NCBI RefSeq assembly: GCF_008124875.1
Contig: NZ_VNIA01000001.1
Coordinates: 574,721-638,720 of the forward strand
Direction: 5' to 3'
DNA: 64,000 nucleotides
Source of the DNA: Tenacibaculum adriaticum
GTDB taxonomy: Bacteria; Bacteroidota; Bacteroidia; Flavobacteriales; Flavobacteriaceae
Shown: positions 26,285-34,317 of the stretch, piece after piece
Layout: the number at the start of each line of letters is the position of its first letter
How positions within the stretch are numbered: position 1 is the first letter of the stretch
The notes under the pieces: model-generated
Database searches by the model: none
What the model was told of the DNA's origin: nothing
The model's input: only the letters and a program-made list of their open reading frames with translations
Position numbers and translations under genes: made by a program

Positions 26285-28141
26285 TTATTCTACAGTAACC
26301 GATTTTGCTAAATTTCTAGGCTGATCTACATTTTTACCTAACATAACGGCTATATGATAAGATAATAATTGTAATGGAATTGTTGTTAACAAAGGAGTTA
26401 ATGCTTCTTCTGTATCAGGAATTTCTATTACGTGATCTGCAATTTCTTTAACTGTTGTGTCTCCTTCTGTAACAATAGCAACAATTTTTCCACTTCTAGA
26501 TTTTATTTCTTGAATATTACTTACTACTTTTTCATAATGCCCTTTGCTAGTTGCAATAACGAACACTGGCATATTTTCATCAATTAAAGCAATAGGGCCA
26601 TGTTTCATTTCTGCAGCAGGATACCCTTCAGCATGGATATATGAAATCTCCTTTAATTTTAAAGCACCTTCTAATGCTACTGGAAAATTAAATCCACGTC
26701 CTAAATATAAACAGTTTTTAGAATCTTTATAAACTTTTGCTATTTCCTGTACCACAGGGTCTATTTTTAATAACTTTTCTACTTGAGTAGGTATTTGTTG
26801 CATCATTTGTAAATATGCATTTACAGCTGGTTTAGACAAAGTTCCTCTCTCTTGAGCTAACTTTAATGAAATTAAGGTTAACAATGTAATTTGAGTTGTG
26901 AATGCTTTTGTAGAAGCAACACCAATTTCTGGTCCTGCATGAGTATAAGCGCCAGCATGAGTTTCTCTAGCAATTGAAGATCCAACAACATTACAAATAC
27001 CAAAAACAAATGCTCCTTTTGATTTTGCTAATTTGATAGCAGCTAATGTATCTGCTGTTTCACCAGATTGTGAAATGGCTATAACAACATCTTTTGGAGA
27101 TATAATTGGGTTTCTATACCTAAATTCAGAGGCATATTCAACTTCAACAGGAATACGAGCCATATCTTCAAGTAAATATTCACCCACTAATCCAGCATGC
27201 CAAGAAGTACCACATGCAACAATAATTATTCTTTCAGCATTTAAAAATCTAAGTAGATTATCATCAATACCCGCCATACGAATAATTCCTTCGTTGGCTA
27301 ACATTCTTCCACGATAGGTATCAATAATAGCTTTTGGTTGCTCGTGTATTTCTTTTAACATGAAATGTTCGTAACCCCCTTTTTCAATTTGATCTAAACT
27401 TAGTTGAAGTTCTTGAATGTTTGCATCAATTAATTTATCATCTTCTATTTTACGAACTTTTATAGCTTTTCCCTGTTTTATAATAGCTAATTCACCGTCT
27501 TCTAAATAAATAGCATCTTTAGTATATTCTATAAATGGAGACGCATCTGAAGCGATAAAAAACTCTTCATTATTTTTACCAACACCAATAGCTATCGGAC
27601 TCCCTAAACGAGCCACTACTAATTCATTTGGTTTAGTCTTATCAAAAACAGCAATTGCGTAAGCACCAATTACATTGGTTAGAGCTAATTGTACTGCTTT
27701 TCCTAGTTTGCAATTTTCTTTTTTCTTTACTTCTTCAATTAGATTAATTAAAACTTCAGTATCTGTATCACTTTGAAATTCATAACCGCGAGATATTAAT
27801 TCTTTTTTAATAGTATCGTAGTTTTCAATAATTCCGTTATGAACAATAACTAAATCTCCAGACTGAGAAAAATGAGGATGTGAATTTATGTCATTTGGTA
27901 CTCCGTGAGTTGCCCAACGAGTATGACCGATTCCTATCTTTCCAATTTTTCTTTTTTCGTCTTTATTGGTTATAACTTCAAGGTCTGATACCTTTCCTTT
28001 AGTTTTAGATAAGTTAATAGTTTCACCATCATACATCATGATTCCAGCACTATCATAACCTCTGTATTCCAAGCGTTTTAATCCGTTAATAACGATTGGG
28101 TACGCATCTCTTTCTCCTATATATCCTGTGATTCCACACAT
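26285..28141 (-). CDS. glmS: Glutamine-fructose-6-phosphate aminotransferase (isomerizing)
   Basis: This enzyme makes glucosamine-6-phosphate from fructose-6-phosphate and glutamine, the first step to UDP-GlcNAc for peptidoglycan and lipid A. The 618-residue protein has the Ntn glutaminase domain with nucleophile Cys2 (MCGITGYIG), RWATHG, and two SIS domains (IVACGTSWHAGLVGEYL, ISQSGETADTLAAI, and the C-terminal NLAKSVTVE). It starts 16 bases after the stop of the DUF4270 gene, so it is probably the last gene of a three-gene operon starting at 30492. I saw no glmS ribozyme. Confidence 0.96.
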   Translation of the reverse strand: MCGITGYIGERDAYPIVINGLKRLEYRGYDSAGIMMYDGETINLSKTKGKVSDLEVITNKDEKRKIGKIGIGHTRWATHGVPNDINSHPHFSQSGDLVIVHNGIIENYDTIKKELISRGYEFQSDTDTEVLINLIEEVKKKENCKLGKAVQLALTNVIGAYAIAVFDKTKPNELVVARLGSPIAIGVGKNNEEFFIASDASPFIEYTKDAIYLEDGELAIIKQGKAIKVRKIEDDKLIDANIQELQLSLDQIEKGGYEHFMLKEIHEQPKAIIDTYRGRMLANEGIIRMAGIDDNLLRFLNAERIIIVACGTSWHAGLVGEYLLEDMARIPVEVEYASEFRYRNPIISPKDVVIAISQSGETADTLAAIKLAKSKGAFVFGICNVVGSSIARETHAGAYTHAGPEIGVASTKAFTTQITLLTLISLKLAQERGTLSKPAVNAYLQMMQQIPTQVEKLLKIDPVVQEIAKVYKDSKNCLYLGRGFNFPVALEGALKLKEISYIHAEGYPAAEMKHGPIALIDENMPVFVIATSKGHYEKVVSNIQEIKSRSGKIVAIVTEGDTTVKEIADHVIEIPDTEEALTPLLTTIPLQLLSYHIAVMLGKNVDQPRNLAKSVTVE

Positions 28142-28157
28142 AACAACTTAAATGTTT

Positions 28158-29651
28158 TTATTTTTCTTCAGTGTACGAAATTACCAACTTAGCTTTTTTA
28201 TCACCATTTGTAGATAAGTGATTTAATAAGCTAACAGCTCTAGGATTCCAATTATAAGTTTTTACTATTGTGTCTGAAACAGGTGCATCTGTGTCAACAT
28301 TGTAAACTTTTACCTTTAATAAAGGGTTGTAGTTTGTTTCACTTTTTAATAAATCAGAAATATAATCGGTAATTCTTATGGTATATTTTTCAGGTTTTCC
28401 ATCAGCTAATTCTAAATTTCCACCAAAAAAAGTTGATTCAGAATACGCATCTTTTATTTGTGCCCCTACTACATCTCCACTTTTATATGCAAATAATCTT
28501 CTAGGAACATTCGTAGTGTCTCTATTTCCATTTACATAGAAAATTAAAGAAGCATCGTTGATTAACCAATTATTGGTTCTAAGTTCTTGTAGTTTAGTGT
28601 CATCAAAAAGCTTTACTTCTGCCATTGTTCCAGCAGTTCCTTGTACAACAATGTTATTTGTTGGGAAAGGGTTTTGCTCAGACATTTTATAAATACTATT
28701 CTTTATTCCAGAAAGTGGGAATGCATAACTTTTAGGTAGAGTATCTTTAACTCTTCCTCCTTCAAAAGTTGTTACTGTATAGTGAAACTCTAAAGTTGGA
28801 TTATTCGTTCCAGATAAGTCAAGCGGAATTAAGGCACCATCATTTCCTTCAGACTTTAGAATTAAACCTCTAAAATAATCATCAAAAGCAACTTTAGTAG
28901 AAAATTCAGGATCATTGAATTTATCCCAAAATAATTCTTTCATTCTTGAAGTTTTTAAAGGAACTAATAAAAATGGAGCATTGTTACTTAATTTAATGGT
29001 ATCCTTATAGATTCCTCCTTCACTTGTTTTTCTGTTAAGAAAATACATAGTATCTATGGCTCTTGGAATGAATGAAAAGGTATCTTCATTTAATATTTCT
29101 TCTTCGATATAATCTTTGTTAGATTTATAACTATTTTTTTTTGAAGGGTCAGTAGGGTCTAGGGTGTTTAAAAAAGTACCATTTCTATAAACTTTTAAAG
29201 ATGTAGTTCCTTGAGCATTACCCAAAACAGAATCTAATCTGAATTTTGGTTTTCCATCAGATTCTTTACCAATGTTAGTAGCTAGGTATGGTATTTTCAC
29301 AAATACTGTGTCTAGTGTAAAGATAGAGTCAACAGTACCTGTGCCACTATCTTCGGTTTTTGGATTCACCAATAATCCTAATTGACTTACTATTGATGCT
29401 TCAATTTTTTTATAATCAGGATTGTTATACACACCTAATAAATATTGCCCTAGGTTACCAATGGCAATATTATCAGCTCTTACATTTTTAACATCTGTAG
29501 TGTCAACTGTAATATCTAAAGTATCTTTATTTGTATTGAAAGGATTGTTTCCTATAACTTTTGTACCTATATCCTGAAAATCTTTTTCACATGAAATTAT
29601 GGATGATATTAATAATAATATAACACCTAGGTAAGCGATTCTTTTTGTCAT
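28158..29651 (-). CDS. DUF4270 lipoprotein
   Basis: A 497-residue lipoprotein, beginning MTKRIAYLGVILLLISSIIS with lipobox Cys21, followed by EKDFQDIGTKVIG. The opening is typical of DUF4270 proteins, which in Flavobacteriaceae are regularly found between a starch-synthase-like gene and glmS. Its mature part is rich in beta-strand patterns. Function is unknown. The frame is open to 29690, but I choose the ATG at 29651 because the lipoprotein signal begins there and the longer form would overlap the upstream gene. Confidence 0.85.
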   Translation of the reverse strand: MTKRIAYLGVILLLISSIISCEKDFQDIGTKVIGNNPFNTNKDTLDITVDTTDVKNVRADNIAIGNLGQYLLGVYNNPDYKKIEASIVSQLGLLVNPKTEDSGTGTVDSIFTLDTVFVKIPYLATNIGKESDGKPKFRLDSVLGNAQGTTSLKVYRNGTFLNTLDPTDPSKKNSYKSNKDYIEEEILNEDTFSFIPRAIDTMYFLNRKTSEGGIYKDTIKLSNNAPFLLVPLKTSRMKELFWDKFNDPEFSTKVAFDDYFRGLILKSEGNDGALIPLDLSGTNNPTLEFHYTVTTFEGGRVKDTLPKSYAFPLSGIKNSIYKMSEQNPFPTNNIVVQGTAGTMAEVKLFDDTKLQELRTNNWLINDASLIFYVNGNRDTTNVPRRLFAYKSGDVVGAQIKDAYSESTFFGGNLELADGKPEKYTIRITDYISDLLKSETNYNPLLKVKVYNVDTDAPVSDTIVKTYNWNPRAVSLLNHLSTNGDKKAKLVISYTEEK

Positions 29652-29670
29652 TCTTTTGTAAAATAAACTT

Positions 29671-30492
29671 TTATATGTCTTGTAATTCAAGAACTTCTTG
29701 TTTGTAAAAATCTAAATATGCTTCAGTTAATAAATCCTCAGGTTGATAATTTAAAACCTTAACACCACTTTTAGAAATAAATTCTTCTATTTCATCAGAA
29801 TAGGCTTCTTCTACTTTAATAATAGCATCCGAATTTTCTATTGCACTTTTTAAAATATTTGCATGATTAGGTGTTTCTATTATTGCCGCTTTTTTGTTGT
29901 TAATCTTATCAAAACGGACTTTATTTGCTATTTCTTTATTTAATTCACCTTCAAATTCATTTCCGTATAGCGAAGTTACAATCTTACTTTCTGTAAATAA
30001 GGGTTCTTCTTTGTAAAATTCTCTTAAATATAATGGAAGTAATGAAGCCATCCATCCGTGAACATGAATTACATCTGGCGCCCAGTTTAATTTTTTAACA
30101 GTTTCTACGACTCCTTTAGCAAAGAAAATCATGCGTTCGTCATTGTCAGAAAAAAGATTATCATCTTCATCGGTATATACGGCCTTGCGCTTAAAGTATT
30201 CGTCGTTATCAATAAAATACACCTGCATTCTTTCTTTTGGTATCGAAGCAACTTTAATTATTAAAGGCATGTCCATGTCGTTAATAATTAAATTCATACC
30301 AGATAATCGAATTACTTCATGAAGTTGATGTCTTCTCTCGTTAATTACCCCAAAGCGAGGCATAAAAATACGGGTTTGAACTCCTTTAGAATGCGCGTAT
30401 TTTGCAACATTAAAAGCGGTTGATGATAGTGTAGTTTCGGGTAAGTAGGGAACAACTTCCGACGAAACATATAATATTCTCTTATCCTTCAT
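29671..30492 (-). CDS. Starch/glycogen synthase catalytic-domain protein (GT5 half only)
   Basis: A 273-residue protein matching only the N-terminal half of GT5 glycogen/starch synthases: KRILYVSSEVVPYLPETTLS at the start, then FMPRFGVINERRHQLHEV and DVIHVHGWMASLLPLYL near 140. The C-terminal GT1-like half with the ADP-glucose E-x7-E site is absent, since the frame ends normally and DUF4270 follows. Full GlgA has about 480 residues. Short versions with this gene order are common in the family, so it is a stable form and not a recent truncation. Catalytic activity is doubtful. Confidence 0.8.
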   Translation of the reverse strand: MKDKRILYVSSEVVPYLPETTLSSTAFNVAKYAHSKGVQTRIFMPRFGVINERRHQLHEVIRLSGMNLIINDMDMPLIIKVASIPKERMQVYFIDNDEYFKRKAVYTDEDDNLFSDNDERMIFFAKGVVETVKKLNWAPDVIHVHGWMASLLPLYLREFYKEEPLFTESKIVTSLYGNEFEGELNKEIANKVRFDKINNKKAAIIETPNHANILKSAIENSDAIIKVEEAYSDEIEEFISKSGVKVLNYQPEDLLTEAYLDFYKQEVLELQDI

Positions 30493-30517
30493 TAATTCAA
30501 TCTTTTTTGTAAAGATG

Positions 30518-30525
30518 CAAAAGTA
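30518..30525 (-). promoter_or_regulatory. -7 box of the GT5-DUF4270-glmS operon
   Basis: TACTTTTG on the minus strand, about 25 bases before the ATG at 30492. Confidence 0.6.
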
Positions 30526-30557
30526 CGAAAATTTATGCTAAAATCCTGTTAAATTGC

Positions 30558-30565
30558 TAATTTTG
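30558..30565 (+). promoter_or_regulatory. -7 box of panC
   Basis: TAATTTTG, 22 bases before the panC ATG at 30588. It is back to back with the glmS-operon box only 33 bases away. Confidence 0.55.
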
Positions 30566-30587
30566 CAGTCACTTGAATAATTATACA

Positions 30588-31430
30588 ATGAAAATATTTA
30601 AAACAAAATCCGATTTAAAAAAGTATTTATCAGAAGTAAAAAAAACTCATAAATCTATCGGATTTGTTCCTACCATGGGAGCACTACATGAAGGGCATTT
30701 ATCGTTGATTAAACATGCTCAAAAAAAGAACAATGTTACTGTGGTAAGTGTTTTTGTAAATCCTACTCAGTTTGATAATAAAGAAGATTTAGAAAAATAT
30801 CCACAGACTTTAGAAAACGACGTTAAATTGTTAGAAAGTATAAATTGTGATGCGCTATTCGCCCCTTCAGTTAAAGAAATCTATGAAGATAATATTACTT
30901 CAGATACATTTAATTTTGACGGATTAGAATATCAAATGGAAGGAAAATTCCGAGAAGGTCATTTTGATGGTGTAGGAACAATTGTTAAAACCCTATTTGA
31001 AATTGTAGAGCCCGATGTTGCTTATTTCGGAAAAAAAGATTTTCAGCAGTTACAAATCATCAAAAAGATGGTTGAAAAACATAATTTACCTGTTAAAATT
31101 AAAGGGAGACCTATATTTAGAGAAGAAGATGGATTAGCGATGAGTTCTCGAAACACCAGATTAACGAAAGAATATCGAGAAGCAGCACCTTTTATTTATA
31201 AAATATTAAAAAAGGCTAAAAAGAAATTTGGCATAAAAAGTGCTAATGATGTAACGGAATGGGTTAAAAAACAATTTAATAAACATCCTTTATTAGAGTT
31301 AGAATATTTTACAATTGCTGATGAAGAAACATTGGAAACGGTAGATGTTATAAATTTAAGTGCCGATTATCGCGGGTTTATCGCGGTGTTTGCTGGAGAT
31401 ATTCGATTGATTGATAATATTCGTTTTTAA
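30588..31430 (+). CDS. panC: Pantoate-beta-alanine ligase
   Basis: It joins pantoate and beta-alanine with ATP to make pantothenate, the coenzyme A precursor. The 280-residue protein has the nucleotidyl-transferase motif PTMGALHEGHLSLI (HIGH-like, near 30), VFVNPTQF, YFGKKDFQQLQII, and MSSRNTRL (KMSKS-like, near 185). I use ATG 30588 (MKIFKTKSDL); the frame is open from 30573 but the extra five residues are not typical. It is followed by panD, so two linked steps of the pathway are made together. Confidence 0.95.
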   Translation: MKIFKTKSDLKKYLSEVKKTHKSIGFVPTMGALHEGHLSLIKHAQKKNNVTVVSVFVNPTQFDNKEDLEKYPQTLENDVKLLESINCDALFAPSVKEIYEDNITSDTFNFDGLEYQMEGKFREGHFDGVGTIVKTLFEIVEPDVAYFGKKDFQQLQIIKKMVEKHNLPVKIKGRPIFREEDGLAMSSRNTRLTKEYREAAPFIYKILKKAKKKFGIKSANDVTEWVKKQFNKHPLLELEYFTIADEETLETVDVINLSADYRGFIAVFAGDIRLIDNIRF

Positions 31431-31469
31431 TCCGTTACAAAACTTAAAGTCAAATAACTAAAAAACACT

Positions 31470-31477
31470 TATTTTTG
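31470..31477 (+). promoter_or_regulatory. -7-like box of panD (leaderless type)
   Basis: TATTTTTG, followed by four bases (CAGC) and the panD ATG at 31482. It may give a leaderless panD transcript in addition to read-through from panC. Confidence 0.45.
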
Positions 31478-31481
31478 CAGC

Positions 31482-31832
31482 ATGTTAGTACAAGTAGTAA
31501 AATCTAAAATCCACAGAGTAAAAGTTACTAATGCGGATTTAAATTATATAGGAAGCATCACTATTGATGAGGATTTAATGGATGCCGCTGGAATTATAGA
31601 AGGCGAACGCGTTCAAATAGTAAATAACAACAACGGGGAACGTTTAGAAACGTATGCAATTCCAGGGCCAAGAAGAAGTGGTGAAATTACTTTAAACGGA
31701 GCTGCAGCTCGTAGAGTTCAAAAAGGAGACGTATTAATCTTAATTGTTTATGCGTTTATGGAGTTGGAAGAGGCTAAAAAATTTAAACCACAGTTAGTAT
31801 TTCCTAACGAAGAAAACAACTTATTAGAATAG
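31482..31832 (+). CDS. panD: Aspartate 1-decarboxylase
   Basis: This pyruvoyl enzyme makes beta-alanine from aspartate, the substrate of PanC next door. The 116-residue proenzyme has the self-cleavage site Gly24-Ser25 in [10 protein letters not shown], which yields the pyruvoyl group, and the conserved [16 protein letters not shown]. Length is normal. It lies 51 bases after panC and one base before the TTG start of the next gene. Confidence 0.95.
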   Translation: MLVQVVKSKIHRVKVTNADLNYIGSITIDEDLMDAAGIIEGERVQIVNNNNGERLETYAIPGPRRSGEITLNGAAARRVQKGDVLILIVYAFMELEEAKKFKPQLVFPNEENNLLE

Positions 31833-31833
31833 T

Positions 31834-32781
31834 TTGAACTTATCTATTAAAAATATTTTAAAAACCATATTACCTCTCGCTTTGGGAGGTTTTTTAGTTT
31901 GGTATTCGATCTCTAAAATATCTTTAGAAACCTTATTGCAGTATTTTAAAAAAGCCAACTATAGTTGGATAACATTAGGTTTGTTTTTTGGTATTTTAAG
32001 TCACTTATCTCGAGCATATCGATGGAAGTATTTGCTCGAGCCGATGGGATATAAACCTAATTTTGGTAATAGTACTATGGCGGTTTTAGTGGCTTATTTG
32101 GTAAATTTAACAGTTCCGCGTGCGGGAGAGGTTTCTCGTGCGGCAGTTATGGCAAACTATGAAGGTATTCCGTTTGAGAAAGGTTTTGGAACAATTGTAG
32201 CTGAAAGAATTGCTGATTTATTAATGATGCTATGTATTATTACCATAACTCTTTTTGTTCAATTTGATTTTATTTATAATCTACTTACTAAAAATTTTAA
32301 CCCAACTAAAATCATTATTGGATTATTAATTCTGGTTTCAGGGTTTTATATTTTCTCTTATTTTGTTCGAAATGCAGAGTCTGGTTTTTTATTTAAAATT
32401 AAAACATTTGTAAATGGGTTAATTGAAGGAGCCACCAGTGTTTTTAAAATGAAAAATAAATGGGCCTTTATTTTTCATACGGTTTTTATTTGGTTAATGT
32501 ACATAGCTATGTTTTGGGCGACAGTACCTGCCATTGATAATTTGCATGTCCCTTTCGGAGCTGTTTTAATTGGCTTTATTGCCGGAGGGTTTAGTATCGC
32601 AGCAACTAATGGAGGTATAGGTTTGTATCCTGTAGCTGTTGCAGGAGCATTTGCTTTATTTGGTATATCTGAAGAGCCTGCCAACGCTTTTGGGTGGATT
32701 ATGTGGACTGCTCAAACAGCGATGATTATTGTTTTCGGAGGTCTATCTTTTCTATTTCTTCCTATTTATAATAAAAAATAA
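31834..32781 (+). CDS. Lysylphosphatidylglycerol synthase-type membrane protein (UPF0104)
   Basis: A 315-residue membrane protein with about seven to eight hydrophobic segments and the family signature LSHLSRAYRWKYLLEPMG and VNLTVPRAGEVSRAAVMA. This is the flippase-like membrane domain of MprF without its synthase domain. Such stand-alone proteins may move lipids or glycolipids, but no substrate is known here. The start is TTG at 31834, one base after the panD stop, so translation is likely coupled. Confidence 0.88.
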   Translation: MNLSIKNILKTILPLALGGFLVWYSISKISLETLLQYFKKANYSWITLGLFFGILSHLSRAYRWKYLLEPMGYKPNFGNSTMAVLVAYLVNLTVPRAGEVSRAAVMANYEGIPFEKGFGTIVAERIADLLMMLCIITITLFVQFDFIYNLLTKNFNPTKIIIGLLILVSGFYIFSYFVRNAESGFLFKIKTFVNGLIEGATSVFKMKNKWAFIFHTVFIWLMYIAMFWATVPAIDNLHVPFGAVLIGFIAGGFSIAATNGGIGLYPVAVAGAFALFGISEEPANAFGWIMWTAQTAMIIVFGGLSFLFLPIYNKK

Positions 32782-32866
32782 TAAGGCATTACGCTTTAGG
32801 TCACGTTTTCACTACTCGCTTTTTACTTTTATTTAAATGTAAAAAGAACTCAAACAATTAGCTTAT

Positions 32867-32884
32867 GGTGAGCGTAGTCGAACC
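32867..32884. repeat. Short dispersed flavobacterial repeat fragment
   Basis: GGTGAGCGTAGTCGAACC, lying in a 154-base gap before radA. From memory, this GC-rich word and its reverse (with TTCGACTACGCTCA) recur in intergenic regions of many Flavobacteriaceae and look like a REP-type element. Only one copy is seen in this window. Confidence 0.5.
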
Positions 32885-32935
32885 TTTAAATCGCTAACGC
32901 AAAATTTTGTTTCTTTGTAGATCTAATTAATAAAA

Positions 32936-34297
32936 ATGGCGAAAACTAAAACCACTTTTTTCTGTCAAAACTGCGGAACCCAACATGCAAAATGGATGGG
33001 GCAATGTAGTGCGTGTAACGAGTGGAACACGATTGTAGAGGAAGTTGTTCAAAAGGAAGAAAAACGTTCTTGGAAACAAGCAACGACTGCAAAATCGGTG
33101 TCAAGACCACTAAAAATAGTAGAGATTCAATTGAACCCAGAAGAGCGGTTAAAAACAAATAATAACGAATTAGATACTGTTTTAGGTGGTGGATTGGTAA
33201 AGGGCTCTGTAACTCTTTTAGGAGGAGAACCTGGAATTGGAAAGTCTACTTTATTGTTACAAGTAGCTTTAAAAATAAGTCAGAAAGTATTGTATGTTTC
33301 TGGAGAAGAAAGTCAGTCGCAAATTAAAATGCGTGCAGAAAGATTAGAAGAAGCTATAAATTCTAACTGTCTTATATTAACAGAAACCAATACACAACGA
33401 ATTTTTAAAAATATAGAAGAAGTTCAGCCAGATGTTTTGGTAATAGATAGTATCCAAACCTTGCATACTGATTCTATTGAAGCTTCTCCTGGCAGTGTTT
33501 CGCAGATTAGAGAAACTTCTGCGGAACTTATAAAATTCGCAAAAGAGACAGCAACTCCTGTTTTATTGATAGGACATATTAATAAAGAAGGAAATATTGC
33601 TGGTCCGAAAATATTAGAACATATGGTTGATGTGGTGTTGCAGTTTGAAGGGGATCGTAATCATACGTATCGAATTTTAAGATCACAAAAAAACCGTTTC
33701 GGTTCTACGGCAGAATTAGGAATTTACGAAATGCTTTCAGACGGATTAAGGGAGGTTTCTAATCCATCAGAAATATTAATATCAAAAAAAGATGCTGATT
33801 TAAGTGGAACTGCAATTGCCTCTACTTTAGAAGGTGTTCGTCCGTTAATGATAGAAATTCAGGCATTGGTTAGTACAGCCGTATATGGAACTCCGCAGCG
33901 CTCTACCACAGGTTATAATTTAAAGCGCTTGCACATGATTTTAGCTGTTTTAGAGAAACGCGCAGGATTTAAACTAGGGGCGAAAGATGTGTTTTTAAAT
34001 ATTACAGGAGGTATTAATGTAGATGATCCTGCGATTGATTTAGCGGTGGTAGCTGCTATTTTATCATCCAATCAAGATGTTGCTATTAATCCCAATGTAT
34101 GTTTTGCAGCAGAGGTTGGTTTGGCAGGCGAAATTCGTCCAGTCTCTAAAATAGACCAACGTATTTTAGAGGCCGAAAAGTTAGGTTACAAAACCTTTGT
34201 GGCATCTAAATATAATAAAATTACCAGCAAAAATCACAAAATTAAACTGATTTTAGTAGGTAAAATAGAAGAAGCACTCGCTACGTTGTTTGCATAA
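32936..34297 (+). CDS. radA: DNA repair protein RadA
   Basis: RadA is a hexameric DnaB-like helicase that drives branch migration in recombination. The 453-residue protein has an N-terminal zinc finger (CQNCGTQHAKWMGQCSAC, residues 9-26), Walker A GGEPGIGKSTLLLQ (near 94), Walker B VLVIDSIQTLHT, the KNRFG motif (near 248), and a Lon-like C-terminal domain (VFLNITGGINVDDPAIDLA). A short weak box TTTCTTTG lies upstream. The gene stands alone before the convergent PBP gene. Confidence 0.96.
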   Translation: MAKTKTTFFCQNCGTQHAKWMGQCSACNEWNTIVEEVVQKEEKRSWKQATTAKSVSRPLKIVEIQLNPEERLKTNNNELDTVLGGGLVKGSVTLLGGEPGIGKSTLLLQVALKISQKVLYVSGEESQSQIKMRAERLEEAINSNCLILTETNTQRIFKNIEEVQPDVLVIDSIQTLHTDSIEASPGSVSQIRETSAELIKFAKETATPVLLIGHINKEGNIAGPKILEHMVDVVLQFEGDRNHTYRILRSQKNRFGSTAELGIYEMLSDGLREVSNPSEILISKKDADLSGTAIASTLEGVRPLMIEIQALVSTAVYGTPQRSTTGYNLKRLHMILAVLEKRAGFKLGAKDVFLNITGGINVDDPAIDLAVVAAILSSNQDVAINPNVCFAAEVGLAGEIRPVSKIDQRILEAEKLGYKTFVASKYNKITSKNHKIKLILVGKIEEALATLFA

Positions 34298-34317
34298 AAT
34301 TAGTTTTTGTTAATTCT

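Noticed and set aside
26285..28141. glmS ribozyme or other control RNA near glmS
   Set aside because: The gap before glmS is only 16 bases and follows DUF4270, leaving no room for a ribozyme.
29671..30492. Frameshifted glycogen synthase pseudogene
   Set aside because: The downstream DNA encodes DUF4270 directly and shows no trace of the missing GT1 half, so the short form looks native.
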